Shown: in pieces, positions 17,961 through 25,325 of the stretch
Numbering within the stretch: the stretch's first letter is position 1
Layout: each line of letters starts with the position of its first letter
Assembly (NCBI GenBank): GCA_943328975.2
Contig: CALQCC020000013.1
Coordinates: 41,817-105,816, forward strand
DNA: 64,000 nt
Source: Bordetella parapertussis
GTDB lineage: Bacteria > Acidobacteriota > Terriglobia > Bryobacterales > Bryobacteraceae
Reading direction: 5' to 3'
Notes under the pieces: generated by a model
What the model was told of the DNA's origin: nothing
Seen by the model: the letters and a program-made list of their open reading frames with translations, nothing else
Database searches by the model: none
Program-made: the position numbers and the translations under genes

Positions 17961-19622
17961 TTAGTATCCCGCCGCTTTCCCGCCCGCACGATCATCGCTC
18001 GCGCCCTGCAGCCAACCGCCTTCTTTCACGATCGCGTTCACCTGCGCCGGAACCCAGCCAGGCGAGTCGTCCAGCGTGTATCCCATGGTTCGCAGCAGCG
18101 CGGCGGTATCGGGCGAAATCCCCGGATCCAGCGACAACACATCAGGCTGCCATTGATGATGAAACCGAGGAGCGTCCACCGCGTCCTTCGCATTCATCCG
18201 GAAATCGACAACGTTCAGCAACACCTGCAGCACTGCAGTAATGATCCGAGCCCCGCCCGGCGCGCCCAGCGCCATGAAGAACTGTCCATCGCGCGTCACA
18301 ATCGTCGGCGTCATCGACGACAACGGCCGCTTCCCCGGAGCAATCGCATTCACCTCGCCCTGGATCAAGCCAAACGCATTCGGAGCCCCCGGCTTCGAAG
18401 TGAAATCGTCCATCTCGTCGTTGAGCAGGAATCCCAAACCCGGCACGGTGATTCCATTGCCATACCGATCATTCAGCGTATACGTCACCGCCACAGCGTT
18501 CCCGGCCGCATCGACAACGTTGTAGTGCGTAGTCTGCCCGCCACGCTCCGGCTCCGGCAATCCAGGCAACAACGAAGCACTCGGCGTCGCGCGATCTGCT
18601 TGAATACTAGCCGCACGTTGTCGAACATACGCCGGTGCGAGCAACTCCGCTACACGCAAACTGGAAAACGCGGGATCTCCAAGATACCGACTGCGATCCG
18701 CAAAGAACCGCCGCATCGTCTCCGCGACGTAGTGAATCGATCCCGCCGACCCAGCGCCGGATTTCTCATACCCCGAACCATCCAGCATCCCAAGCATCTG
18801 CAGCAGCCCCACGCCCCCCGAACTAGGCGGCGGAGCCGTCACGATTCCATAACCCTTGTAAGTCCCTGTGAGCGGCGCACGCTCGACCACGGCGTAATCT
18901 TTGAGGTCCGCCAGAGTGATCAGCCCGCCGTTGCGCGCCATCTCCGCCGCCAACACCCGAGCGGTCTCGCCCTCGTAGAAGTCCTTCGCACCAAGGCGGG
19001 CAATCCGCCCCAACACCCGCGCCAACTCCGGTTGCCGTAACGTGTCGCCCGGCCGAACGCCTAGAAAGATCCGCTTCGATTCCGCCGACTGCGGCAGCTT
19101 CGGACTCCCCTTGATGGAATCCGCGAGCCCATAGCTGACCTCGAACCCATTCCGCGCCAGCGCCGCGGCAGGCCCAATCAGTTCCGCCCATTTGCGCGAC
19201 CCGTATTTCGAATGCGCGTACTCGAACCCACGCACAGTCCCAGGCACGCCCGCGCTAGTCCAACCTTCCACGCTAGCCTTGGTGACGTTGCCCGAAGCAT
19301 CCTGATACATCGTGCGCGTGGCCTTGCCCGGAGCCCGCTCGCGGAAATCGAGGAACGTGGACCGGCCATCCGCAAACCGGATCAGCATGAACCCGCCCCC
19401 GCCAATGTTCCCCGCCTGTGGATGGGTAACCGCCAGTGCGAAGCCGACGGCGACAGCAGCGTCCACCGCGTTCCCGCCGTTCTTCAGAACGCGCAAGCCG
19501 ACGTCGACAGCGAGTGGCTCCTGCGCGACAACCATGCCCTGCTTGGCTCGCACCGGCTCGCGCGCACAAACGGGGGCGCACAAAACGCACCCGAGCGCGA
19601 CGAGCCCCTGCAAAACCCGCAT
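17961..19622 (-). CDS. ggt: Gamma-glutamyltransferase
   Basis: The 553-residue precursor has a signal peptide (ending near residue 20) and the family core GGNAVDAAVAVGFALAVTHP, then the autoprocessing site GGQTTHYNVVD near residue 363, where the Thr becomes the nucleophile of the small subunit; GFLLNDEMDDF and SSMTPTIV follow. It transfers or hydrolyses gamma-glutamyl groups from glutathione-like substrates in the periplasm. It heads the minus-strand unit running to the S41 protease. TAGAAT (19634-19629) is 6 nt before ATG with no Shine-Dalgarno, suggesting a leaderless start. Confidence 0.93.
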   Translation of the reverse strand: MRVLQGLVALGCVLCAPVCAREPVRAKQGMVVAQEPLAVDVGLRVLKNGGNAVDAAVAVGFALAVTHPQAGNIGGGGFMLIRFADGRSTFLDFRERAPGKATRTMYQDASGNVTKASVEGWTSAGVPGTVRGFEYAHSKYGSRKWAELIGPAAALARNGFEVSYGLADSIKGSPKLPQSAESKRIFLGVRPGDTLRQPELARVLGRIARLGAKDFYEGETARVLAAEMARNGGLITLADLKDYAVVERAPLTGTYKGYGIVTAPPPSSGGVGLLQMLGMLDGSGYEKSGAGSAGSIHYVAETMRRFFADRSRYLGDPAFSSLRVAELLAPAYVRQRAASIQADRATPSASLLPGLPEPERGGQTTHYNVVDAAGNAVAVTYTLNDRYGNGITVPGLGFLLNDEMDDFTSKPGAPNAFGLIQGEVNAIAPGKRPLSSMTPTIVTRDGQFFMALGAPGGARIITAVLQVLLNVVDFRMNAKDAVDAPRFHHQWQPDVLSLDPGISPDTAALLRTMGYTLDDSPGWVPAQVNAIVKEGGWLQGASDDRAGGKAAGY

Positions 19623-19686
19623 GAATCGATTCTAGCGAATCGCGAAGAAAATCCCTACGGATACGATCAGGGTTAAACTAAAGGCG

Positions 19687-19938
19687 ATGAGCGACGCACG
19701 CCAGCATGTCCACGAACTGATTGACCTTCTTCACGAGTCGCAGATCTCCGGCTTGTCTCATTTTCTGGAAACCATTGTCGATCCCGTCACCGCCGCGCTG
19801 CACAGTGCGCCCTTCGATGACGAACCCGAGACCACGGACGAGAAAGCCGCCGTCTCCGAAGCTCGCGTCTGGCTCCAGAACAACGGTGGCAAAGGCATTC
19901 CTCACGCGGAGGCGATGCGCAGGCTGGGATTGGAGTAA
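19687..19938 (+). CDS. Putative antitoxin of a RelE/ParE pair
   Basis: This 83-residue acidic protein (SDARQHVHELIDLLHESQIS...) ends WLQNNGGKGIPHAEAMRRLGLE. The form resembles small antitoxins that precede RelE-type toxins, though no DNA-binding fold can be named with certainty. Its TAA overlaps the next ATG by one base (TAATG), typical of toxin-antitoxin operons. TAAACT (19674-19679) lies 7 nt before ATG. Confidence 0.65.
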   Translation: MSDARQHVHELIDLLHESQISGLSHFLETIVDPVTAALHSAPFDDEPETTDEKAAVSEARVWLQNNGGKGIPHAEAMRRLGLE

Positions 19939-20183
19939 TGGAGATCGAATGGACCGGGACGGCACTCGATGATTTAGCCGCTTTCGATAAAAGCATCGCC
20001 CGCCGCGTCAAACAGGCCGTCGAGCGCTTCGCCCTCACCGGCTCCGGCAACGTCAAAAAGCTCCAGGGCATCGACCCGCCTGAGTATCGTCTACGCTCGG
20101 GCGATCACCGCGTGCGATTCTCTCTCGATGGGTTTAAGCTGATCGTGCTCCGCGTTAGGGATCGCAAGGACGCCTATCGGTGA
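19938..20183 (+). CDS. RelE/ParE-family toxin
   Basis: This 81-residue basic protein has the compact RelE/ParE pattern: ALDDLAAFDKSIARRVKQAV (helices), then KLQGIDPPEYRLRSGDHRVR and LIVLRVRDRKDAYR at the C terminus. The Arg-rich YRLRSGDHRVRF segment matches the ribosome-dependent RelE mRNA-nuclease type better than gyrase-directed ParE, but this is inference. It overlaps its antitoxin by one base and is probably held inactive by it. Confidence 0.8.
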   Translation: MEIEWTGTALDDLAAFDKSIARRVKQAVERFALTGSGNVKKLQGIDPPEYRLRSGDHRVRFSLDGFKLIVLRVRDRKDAYR

Positions 20184-20188
20184 GGGGC

Positions 20189-20443
20189 CTACGTTCTAAG
20201 CTTCGTGATCCCCAGACTGATGCAATAGGTTACAAGCCCGAAAAGTAGACTGTCCACAAGAAAGATGAGAAGGTAGGCCATCCCGTCGTCTCTACCGAAA
20301 CTCATCGCGCCCGCTACGAATATTCCCGGGGAAAGTAAACCTTCGACTACCTTCTCAGGCAACCCTATCGCGGTCGAAAGGATCAGGAGGCCAAAAAGCC
20401 CGCAACCGGCGGCCCAACATCTTCCTAAACGCCTCCAGCGCAT
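20189..20443 (-). CDS. Small two-helix membrane protein, possible immunity protein
   Basis: This 84-residue product has two hydrophobic segments (about residues 12-28 and 57-77) and no recognised family. Its ATG lies 2 nt after the stop of the RHS tip on the same strand (stop at 20448-20446, start at 20443). In polymorphic-toxin loci that position is normally held by the immunity gene. The role is inferred only from position. The sequence is AT-richer than the surroundings, like the RHS tip. Confidence 0.5.
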   Translation of the reverse strand: MRWRRLGRCWAAGCGLFGLLILSTAIGLPEKVVEGLLSPGIFVAGAMSFGRDDGMAYLLIFLVDSLLFGLVTYCISLGITKLRT

Positions 20444-20445
20444 TT

Positions 20446-21299
20446 TTATCGTCCATCCCAGTCACAAGCAGCTGGATTCCCCAGGCCACATTGCCGAGCG
20501 GCGTCTCTAGCTGCTTCACCTCCAGGCCAGTAGGCACTTCCTGAGGTTTTGTTAAAAATGTACTCGAATGCTCGTTGACTAGCTGCCTCCCTCGTTCCGA
20601 TGATACGTGTGGCGTACTCGGGAAAGGCACGGTGGAAGTCATCAACCTGTTTTCTGATCGAGACGCCCAACCCCCACCAATCCCCGCTGTGAAGGAAAGT
20701 CTCCGTGACACCGTGATACCAACTGCCCGGTCGCGCAAGCCCCGTCCACGTTGTCGGCGTCCCGTCTGCTGCTGTGTGGAACGGCGAGCCGCTGTCGGCA
20801 TCACTATGAGCAGCTCTTGCGTAATACGTCAAGGCCTCATTTGTTGTCTCACCGATCTGCCTAGCCAGGCCGACATTCGCATCACGGTAGTCTCGGATCA
20901 TTGCTTCGCATTGCCCCGCGGACTGACCAGATGAACACTGCGAATGCTTATAGGAACTGTTCGGACTCTGGCCGCCACCGAAGAGGCTATCTTGCGCGGC
21001 ACTAACCTGCTTCAAGATCTTGATCTGTTCTCCGCTCAATCGGCCACCGAAGATACCGTCAAACATCAACTCGTGCGTGGGGGTCGGCCAGAGCCCATTC
21101 CGATCCACGTAGGCTAGCGGGTTGTTCGTCGTATAGTCGTATCGGTTCCAGGTTTGAGGATTTCCCGGTTTAACACTGACTCGTGATGGATCTACGCTGG
21201 TAAACCGCCCTTGGGCCGAACTCATCATTCTAGCCTCAGCGTAATCCAGACAGCTCTCCTGATCTCTCAAGTGGCCAGATATCCGCAGCGCACCCACGC
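20446..21299 (-). pseudogene. RHS/YD-repeat protein, C-terminal tip only
   Basis: The reading frame matches the end of an RHS protein: GHLRDQESCLDYAEARMMSS, AQGRFTSVDPS, NRYDYTTNNPLAYVDRNGLW, then a variable tip of about 210 residues. The match begins exactly where the PQQ-dehydrogenase gene ends (stop at 21300-21302), so the whole barrel-forming part is missing. The frame stays open farther upstream only as a shadow of the dehydrogenase. An internal ATG at 21228 or 21225 could allow an orphan product. The tip has His-rich segments (PTHE, AAHSDADSGSPFHT, WYHGV) that recall metal-dependent hydrolase-like RHS tips. It is followed by a possible immunity gene. Confidence 0.7.
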
Positions 21300-23012
21300 C
21301 TACGGCAGCGCGAACACGTACACCGCGGTATGGTTCAACGCCCTCTTCAACTCCGGAGCCTGCGCCGTCACCAGACCATTCGTCATCGCGCCCTCGCCCG
21401 TCAGGATCGCGACATACTGTTTGCCATTGACCGCGTAAGTGATCGTGCTCACCGCCACGCTGCCGCCGACAATCTGGTCCCACAACTGCTTACCCGTCGT
21501 CGCGTCGTAGGCATGGAAATGCCGGTCGAGATCGCCCCAGAAAATCAGGTTGCCCGCCGTCGCCAGCACCGCTCCGTTGGAGGGAGCCCGCTGCTCGGCG
21601 AACCGCATAATCTCGCCCGTTTCCATGTTGATCTTCGCGATCGCATTCCGCTTCTGCGGATCCGACCCCGGCCGCGCCACCGACTCGCGCTTCCCGTTCT
21701 CGACGTTATCCAGGCACACATCTATATACGGCACATACATCGAATTCGTCAGCGGAGAATACGCCGCCGGCCAGTAGCTGCGCGTATTGAAGAAGCAAAT
21801 GATCTTCTCTTCACCCTTCTTGCGGAAGACCAGATCGCTATTGATGGTGGTCTTGCCGGTGTTGACGTCGATGTCCTTTAACCAGAAGTTCGGCGCATCA
21901 TACGGGAACGGAGTCGCCCACAGGAACTCGCCCGTGATGCGATCCAGCGCGAAAATGCCGCCCGATTCGCCCGCCGCGAACAACACGTCGCGTTCCTCGC
22001 CCGGCTTGATCTTCGGATTGATCCACTTCAAATTCTTCGGATTCGGATTCATCTTCGTATGAATCAACGTGCGCTCATTGGTCCAATCTTCGTCCCAGTC
22101 GTCGCCCGGCAAATGCTGGTAATACCACAACAGCTTGCCCGTATTCGCATCCAGCGCGATGGTCGAGTTGCTGAACAAGTCCGCCGGAGCTGAATATCCG
22201 ATGTCGTCGGGATTCCCGTTATGCCGAGCCAAGCGGCTGTTCGGCGTCGGATTCGCAACGCCGTAGTAAACGATGTTACGAACCGGATCGTACGCTCCAG
22301 GCGAACCCCACGTGGAAGCCGAGCGCTTCTCATCCGGCACCGTGCCCCATGTATCGCCGCCGACTTCCCCGGTCCGCGCCGCCGTGTAGAAGCGCCACAA
22401 TTCCTTGCCCGTCTTCGCATCGTGCGCCGCGATGAAACAATTCGAGCTCAACCCGCCGCCGCACGTGCCGCTGGAAATAATCTTGTCGCCCGCCATGATG
22501 CTGCCCGAGCTGTTGCCGCGCTGCGCCACGTCGGCCTCCCAACGCAGCTCGCCCGTGCGCGCGTCGATCGCCACCACCTTGTTATCCGCCGCCGTGTACA
22601 TCACCAAATCTTCAAAAATGGAAAAGGTCTTCGTCCGCGAATTCGTCCCTTGATTGGGTCGCGCAAACTTCCGAACGTATTCCCAGATGAGATCGCCGTT
22701 GGTTGCATTCAGCGCCTGCACTCCTCCGGTCGACGTCATGATGTACATGACCCCGCCGCGCACAATGGGAGTGCTCTCCACCGAGCCCACCGGCATCCCG
22801 CGCACCCACGCCATCCGCAGTTGATTCACGTTCTGCGTGTTGATCTGGTTCAGCGGACTGAAGCGCTGGTCGTCATACGTCCGGCTGAAGCTCAACCAGT
22901 CGTTCGGACTAGGATTCGCCAGCTCCGCCGCAGTAACAGGCTTGAAGTTCTGCACCGCTTGCCCAAACACCGAACCGGCAACTAAAGCGGCGCTCAAAAT
23001 GACTTTCGACAT
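21300..23012 (-). CDS. PQQ-dependent alcohol dehydrogenase-type quinoprotein
   Basis: The 570-residue protein has a signal peptide (MSKVILSAALVAGSVFGQA) and repeated propeller blades with Trp-docking motifs (NGDLIWEY, TGELRWEADV, GKELWRFY, GKLLWYYQ, GKQLWDQIV). TGEVGGDTWG matches the quinone-contact region and GVANPTP an active-site Asn segment. The adjacent-Cys disulfide typical of methanol dehydrogenases is not seen, and there is no cytochrome c domain, so an external acceptor is needed. It would oxidise alcohols or sugars in the periplasm. No PQQ biosynthesis genes are in the window. A GAGGGG Shine-Dalgarno precedes ATG 23012. Confidence 0.85.
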   Translation of the reverse strand: MSKVILSAALVAGSVFGQAVQNFKPVTAAELANPSPNDWLSFSRTYDDQRFSPLNQINTQNVNQLRMAWVRGMPVGSVESTPIVRGGVMYIMTSTGGVQALNATNGDLIWEYVRKFARPNQGTNSRTKTFSIFEDLVMYTAADNKVVAIDARTGELRWEADVAQRGNSSGSIMAGDKIISSGTCGGGLSSNCFIAAHDAKTGKELWRFYTAARTGEVGGDTWGTVPDEKRSASTWGSPGAYDPVRNIVYYGVANPTPNSRLARHNGNPDDIGYSAPADLFSNSTIALDANTGKLLWYYQHLPGDDWDEDWTNERTLIHTKMNPNPKNLKWINPKIKPGEERDVLFAAGESGGIFALDRITGEFLWATPFPYDAPNFWLKDIDVNTGKTTINSDLVFRKKGEEKIICFFNTRSYWPAAYSPLTNSMYVPYIDVCLDNVENGKRESVARPGSDPQKRNAIAKINMETGEIMRFAEQRAPSNGAVLATAGNLIFWGDLDRHFHAYDATTGKQLWDQIVGGSVAVSTITYAVNGKQYVAILTGEGAMTNGLVTAQAPELKRALNHTAVYVFALP

Positions 23013-23108
23013 GAATTTTCCCCTCAAGATGGCCGCAAGACCACCGATCGGTAGTGTATCGCATTGCCCGCGCCAGCAAAAGAGTGTTCCAATTCGAGTA
23101 GGTTGCCT

Positions 23109-23894
23109 GTGACGACGCGCACACGAGTCTGGTTGTGGCCGAACCTGCTGAGCTTGGACGCTCCCGCGGTTGCGCTGTTGTGGCAGATCCTCTTTGTCCG
23201 CTGCTTCCACGCAAGCGCAGGAACCGCCTCGGCCGTCTTACTCACCCTTGCTGTGTGGCTGATCTACGCGGCGGACCGCATGCTGGACGCTTGGCGAGGA
23301 GCCATAACAACCCAGCGCCACGAATTCTACCGCCTGCATTGGCGAGCCGTACTCCCCGTGTGGCTAACTCTATTGGCCGCCGCAAGCTGGATCGCCTGGG
23401 TACAGCTCCCGCCTGCCCTGTGGTCCCGAGGAATGCTCCTGGCCTGCGGGTCGGTGGTGTATTTGGGCACCGTCCACGGAGCCCCCGCTTGGTGGCGGCG
23501 ACCGGATTCGAAGGAGGCCGCGGTCGGCGTCGTGTTTGCTCTCGGTGTATCGCTGGCCGCATGGCCGATGGTGCAAACCTGGACCGACATTCTCGCGATC
23601 GCGCAGTTCTGCGTCTTGTGTTGGATGAACTGCGTCGCCATCGAAGATTGGGAGAGCGGCTCACGTGCCCGCGGCTTGGTCATCGCAGGAGCAGCATGGG
23701 TCGCACTCGTCTCTGTCCTGCTGCTACGCGAACATCGTCCCGTGATTGCCTGCGCCGAAACCGTCAGCGCCTTCGGCCTCGTAGCACTCGACCGCTATAG
23801 TCGCCGCCTCTCACCCGAAGCCATGCGCGTCTGGGCCGACCTGGTGTTGCTGAGCCCGATCTTTTTTCTCCACGTAGCAGGAACGGCCGTATGA
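23109..23894 (+). CDS. UbiA-like integral membrane protein
   Basis: The 261-residue product has seven to nine hydrophobic segments. An acidic motif YAADRMLDAWRG (about residues 55-66) and a second acidic site near VAIEDWES are placed as in UbiA-type prenyltransferases, which attach isoprenoid chains to aromatic acceptors. The usual NDxxDxxxD motif is not intact, so the activity is uncertain. GTG 23109 is chosen as the start; an in-frame TTG at 23064 would add a non-hydrophobic stretch. It overlaps the following methyltransferase gene by 4 nt (ATGA), so the two probably act on one pathway. Confidence 0.5.
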   Translation: MTTRTRVWLWPNLLSLDAPAVALLWQILFVRCFHASAGTASAVLLTLAVWLIYAADRMLDAWRGAITTQRHEFYRLHWRAVLPVWLTLLAAASWIAWVQLPPALWSRGMLLACGSVVYLGTVHGAPAWWRRPDSKEAAVGVVFALGVSLAAWPMVQTWTDILAIAQFCVLCWMNCVAIEDWESGSRARGLVIAGAAWVALVSVLLLREHRPVIACAETVSAFGLVALDRYSRRLSPEAMRVWADLVLLSPIFFLHVAGTAV

Positions 23895-24520
23895 ACTGCG
23901 ACGCCATCGCGCCCTATTACGCGGCGATCGAATTCGCCGTGTTTGGCCGAGCGCTTGAACGTTGCCGCTTCTACTTCTTGCCAGAATTGTCAGACGCCCG
24001 GCGAGCCCTGGTGCTGGGCGACGGAGATGGCCGGTTTCTAAACCGATTGCTGGCAGCGTGCCCCCATCTGCGTGCCGACTACGTAGATTGCAGCGCCGGC
24101 ATGATGAAGCAAGCGCAACGCTCCGCGGGATCCCAGCGCGTCACCTATCACTGTGCCGATCTCTTGACCGCCGCACTACCCAAATCCGACTACGACTTGG
24201 TCGTGACACACTTCTTCCTCGACTGCTTCGACCCCGAACACCTGACCGCCGTTGTGCAACGGATCGCCGAAGCAGCACCCGGAGCTCGCTGGCTCATTTC
24301 GGAGTTTCGCATCCCGCCAAGCCCCTGGCTGGCCGGACCAGCCCGCGCACTCATCGGCGTGATGTACCGCTTCTTCTCCCTCGCCACAGGCCTCACCACA
24401 CGCGCTTTAGTGGACCATCGACCCTTACTCAAAAAGGCTGGATTCCAGCTCTCCGCCACCGCTCCACATGCCGCCGGATTGATGGTTTCCGAGTTATGGG
24501 TCCCGCAGGCCCTAAAATAG
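23891..24520 (+). CDS. SAM-dependent methyltransferase, class I
   Basis: The 209-residue protein has a Rossmann methyltransferase pattern: motif I ALVLGDGDGRF (residues about 38-48), acidic loop DYVDCSAGMM, CADLL, and DLVVTHFFLDCF for motif IV. Substrate unknown. Translation is coupled to the UbiA-like gene by an ATGA overlap. A prenyltransferase-methyltransferase pair would suit quinone or isoprenoid modification, but this is inference. Confidence 0.78.
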   Translation: MNCDAIAPYYAAIEFAVFGRALERCRFYFLPELSDARRALVLGDGDGRFLNRLLAACPHLRADYVDCSAGMMKQAQRSAGSQRVTYHCADLLTAALPKSDYDLVVTHFFLDCFDPEHLTAVVQRIAEAAPGARWLISEFRIPPSPWLAGPARALIGVMYRFFSLATGLTTRALVDHRPLLKKAGFQLSATAPHAAGLMVSELWVPQALK

Positions 24521-24524
24521 AAGC

Positions 24525-25325
24525 TTGGACCTCGAAAAACAGTTACTCCGCAAAGTGGGCGAAGCCGTCACGCGCTTCAAGATGATCCGCGAAGGCGACC
24601 GTGTCGCCGTGGCAGTCTCCGGCGGCAAGGATTCCATCACCATGCTGGAAGCCTTGGTGTTGTTGCGCGATCGCGCTCCCATCAACTTCACCGTCTGCGC
24701 GTTCACCATCGAGCAGGGGAAATTCCTCGCGCCCATCGAACCCGTGGGCGAATACGTGAAGTCGCGCGGCATTGAGTGGACCTACTACCGCGATTCGCCG
24801 TCGTTCCGCCTCATCGAGGAACAACCCGATCATGGCTGCGATATGTGCAGTCGCTTCAGACGCCGCGCCGTGTATCAAATTGCCCGCGAGCTAGGAGCCA
24901 ACGTCATCGCGTTCGGCCACACCGCCGACGATTTCTGCGAGTCCTTCTTGCGCAGCGCACTGTTCACCGGTCGTACCAGTGGACTACCGGCGATCACGTG
25001 GTCCAGCCAGAAAGATTTCCGTTTGATCCGGCCGCTGGTCTACGTGACCGAAGACATCACCGCGAAGTTCGCGCAGTCTCTAGGTGCGCCCGTGATCCCG
25101 TGCGGATGCTCGCAGAAGACCGGGACCGTTCGCCGCTCTCTGCGCGACATCCTGACCGAACTGGAGCAAGAGTATCCGCGTTTGAAGGAATCGCTCTTGA
25201 GCGCGATGGGCAACATCGAACCCTCGCGATTATTGGATACCCGCTACCTGTCGCTGGACGGTGAAGAAGTAGAGCCTGTGGCGGTCGGATCGAATCCGTT
25301 CCGCGTTCTCAGCGGAGATCTGTAG
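24525..25325 (+). CDS. ttcA: TtcA-type tRNA 2-thiolation enzyme
   Basis: The 266-residue protein has the PP-loop SGGKDS (residues 32-37), CDMC (Cys105, Cys108), FGHTADDFCESFL, and a third Cys region PCGCSQK (Cys193, Cys195). TtcA enzymes use a CxxC pair plus one further Cys to hold an iron-sulfur cluster while thiolating cytidine 32 of tRNA. The start is TTG 24525, because the N-terminal helix (LEKQLLRKVGEAVTRFKMI) is family-typical and precedes the first ATG. TAAAAT (24513-24518) is 6 nt upstream. The last 82 nt overlap the opposite-strand gene. Confidence 0.82.
   Translation: MDLEKQLLRKVGEAVTRFKMIREGDRVAVAVSGGKDSITMLEALVLLRDRAPINFTVCAFTIEQGKFLAPIEPVGEYVKSRGIEWTYYRDSPSFRLIEEQPDHGCDMCSRFRRRAVYQIARELGANVIAFGHTADDFCESFLRSALFTGRTSGLPAITWSSQKDFRLIRPLVYVTEDITAKFAQSLGAPVIPCGCSQKTGTVRRSLRDILTELEQEYPRLKESLLSAMGNIEPSRLLDTRYLSLDGEEVEPVAVGSNPFRVLSGDL

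Noticed and set aside
14470..19040. Long open frames on the plus strand opposite the asnS-ddl-arginase-ggt operon
   Set aside because: They are rich in Arg, His and Pro, match no family, lack ribosome binding sites and mirror well-supported minus-strand genes; high GC keeps the opposite frame open.
21300..21483. N-terminal extension of the RHS frame into the PQQ dehydrogenase gene
   Set aside because: The residues there are the out-of-frame reading of the dehydrogenase; RHS similarity starts only at about 21299.
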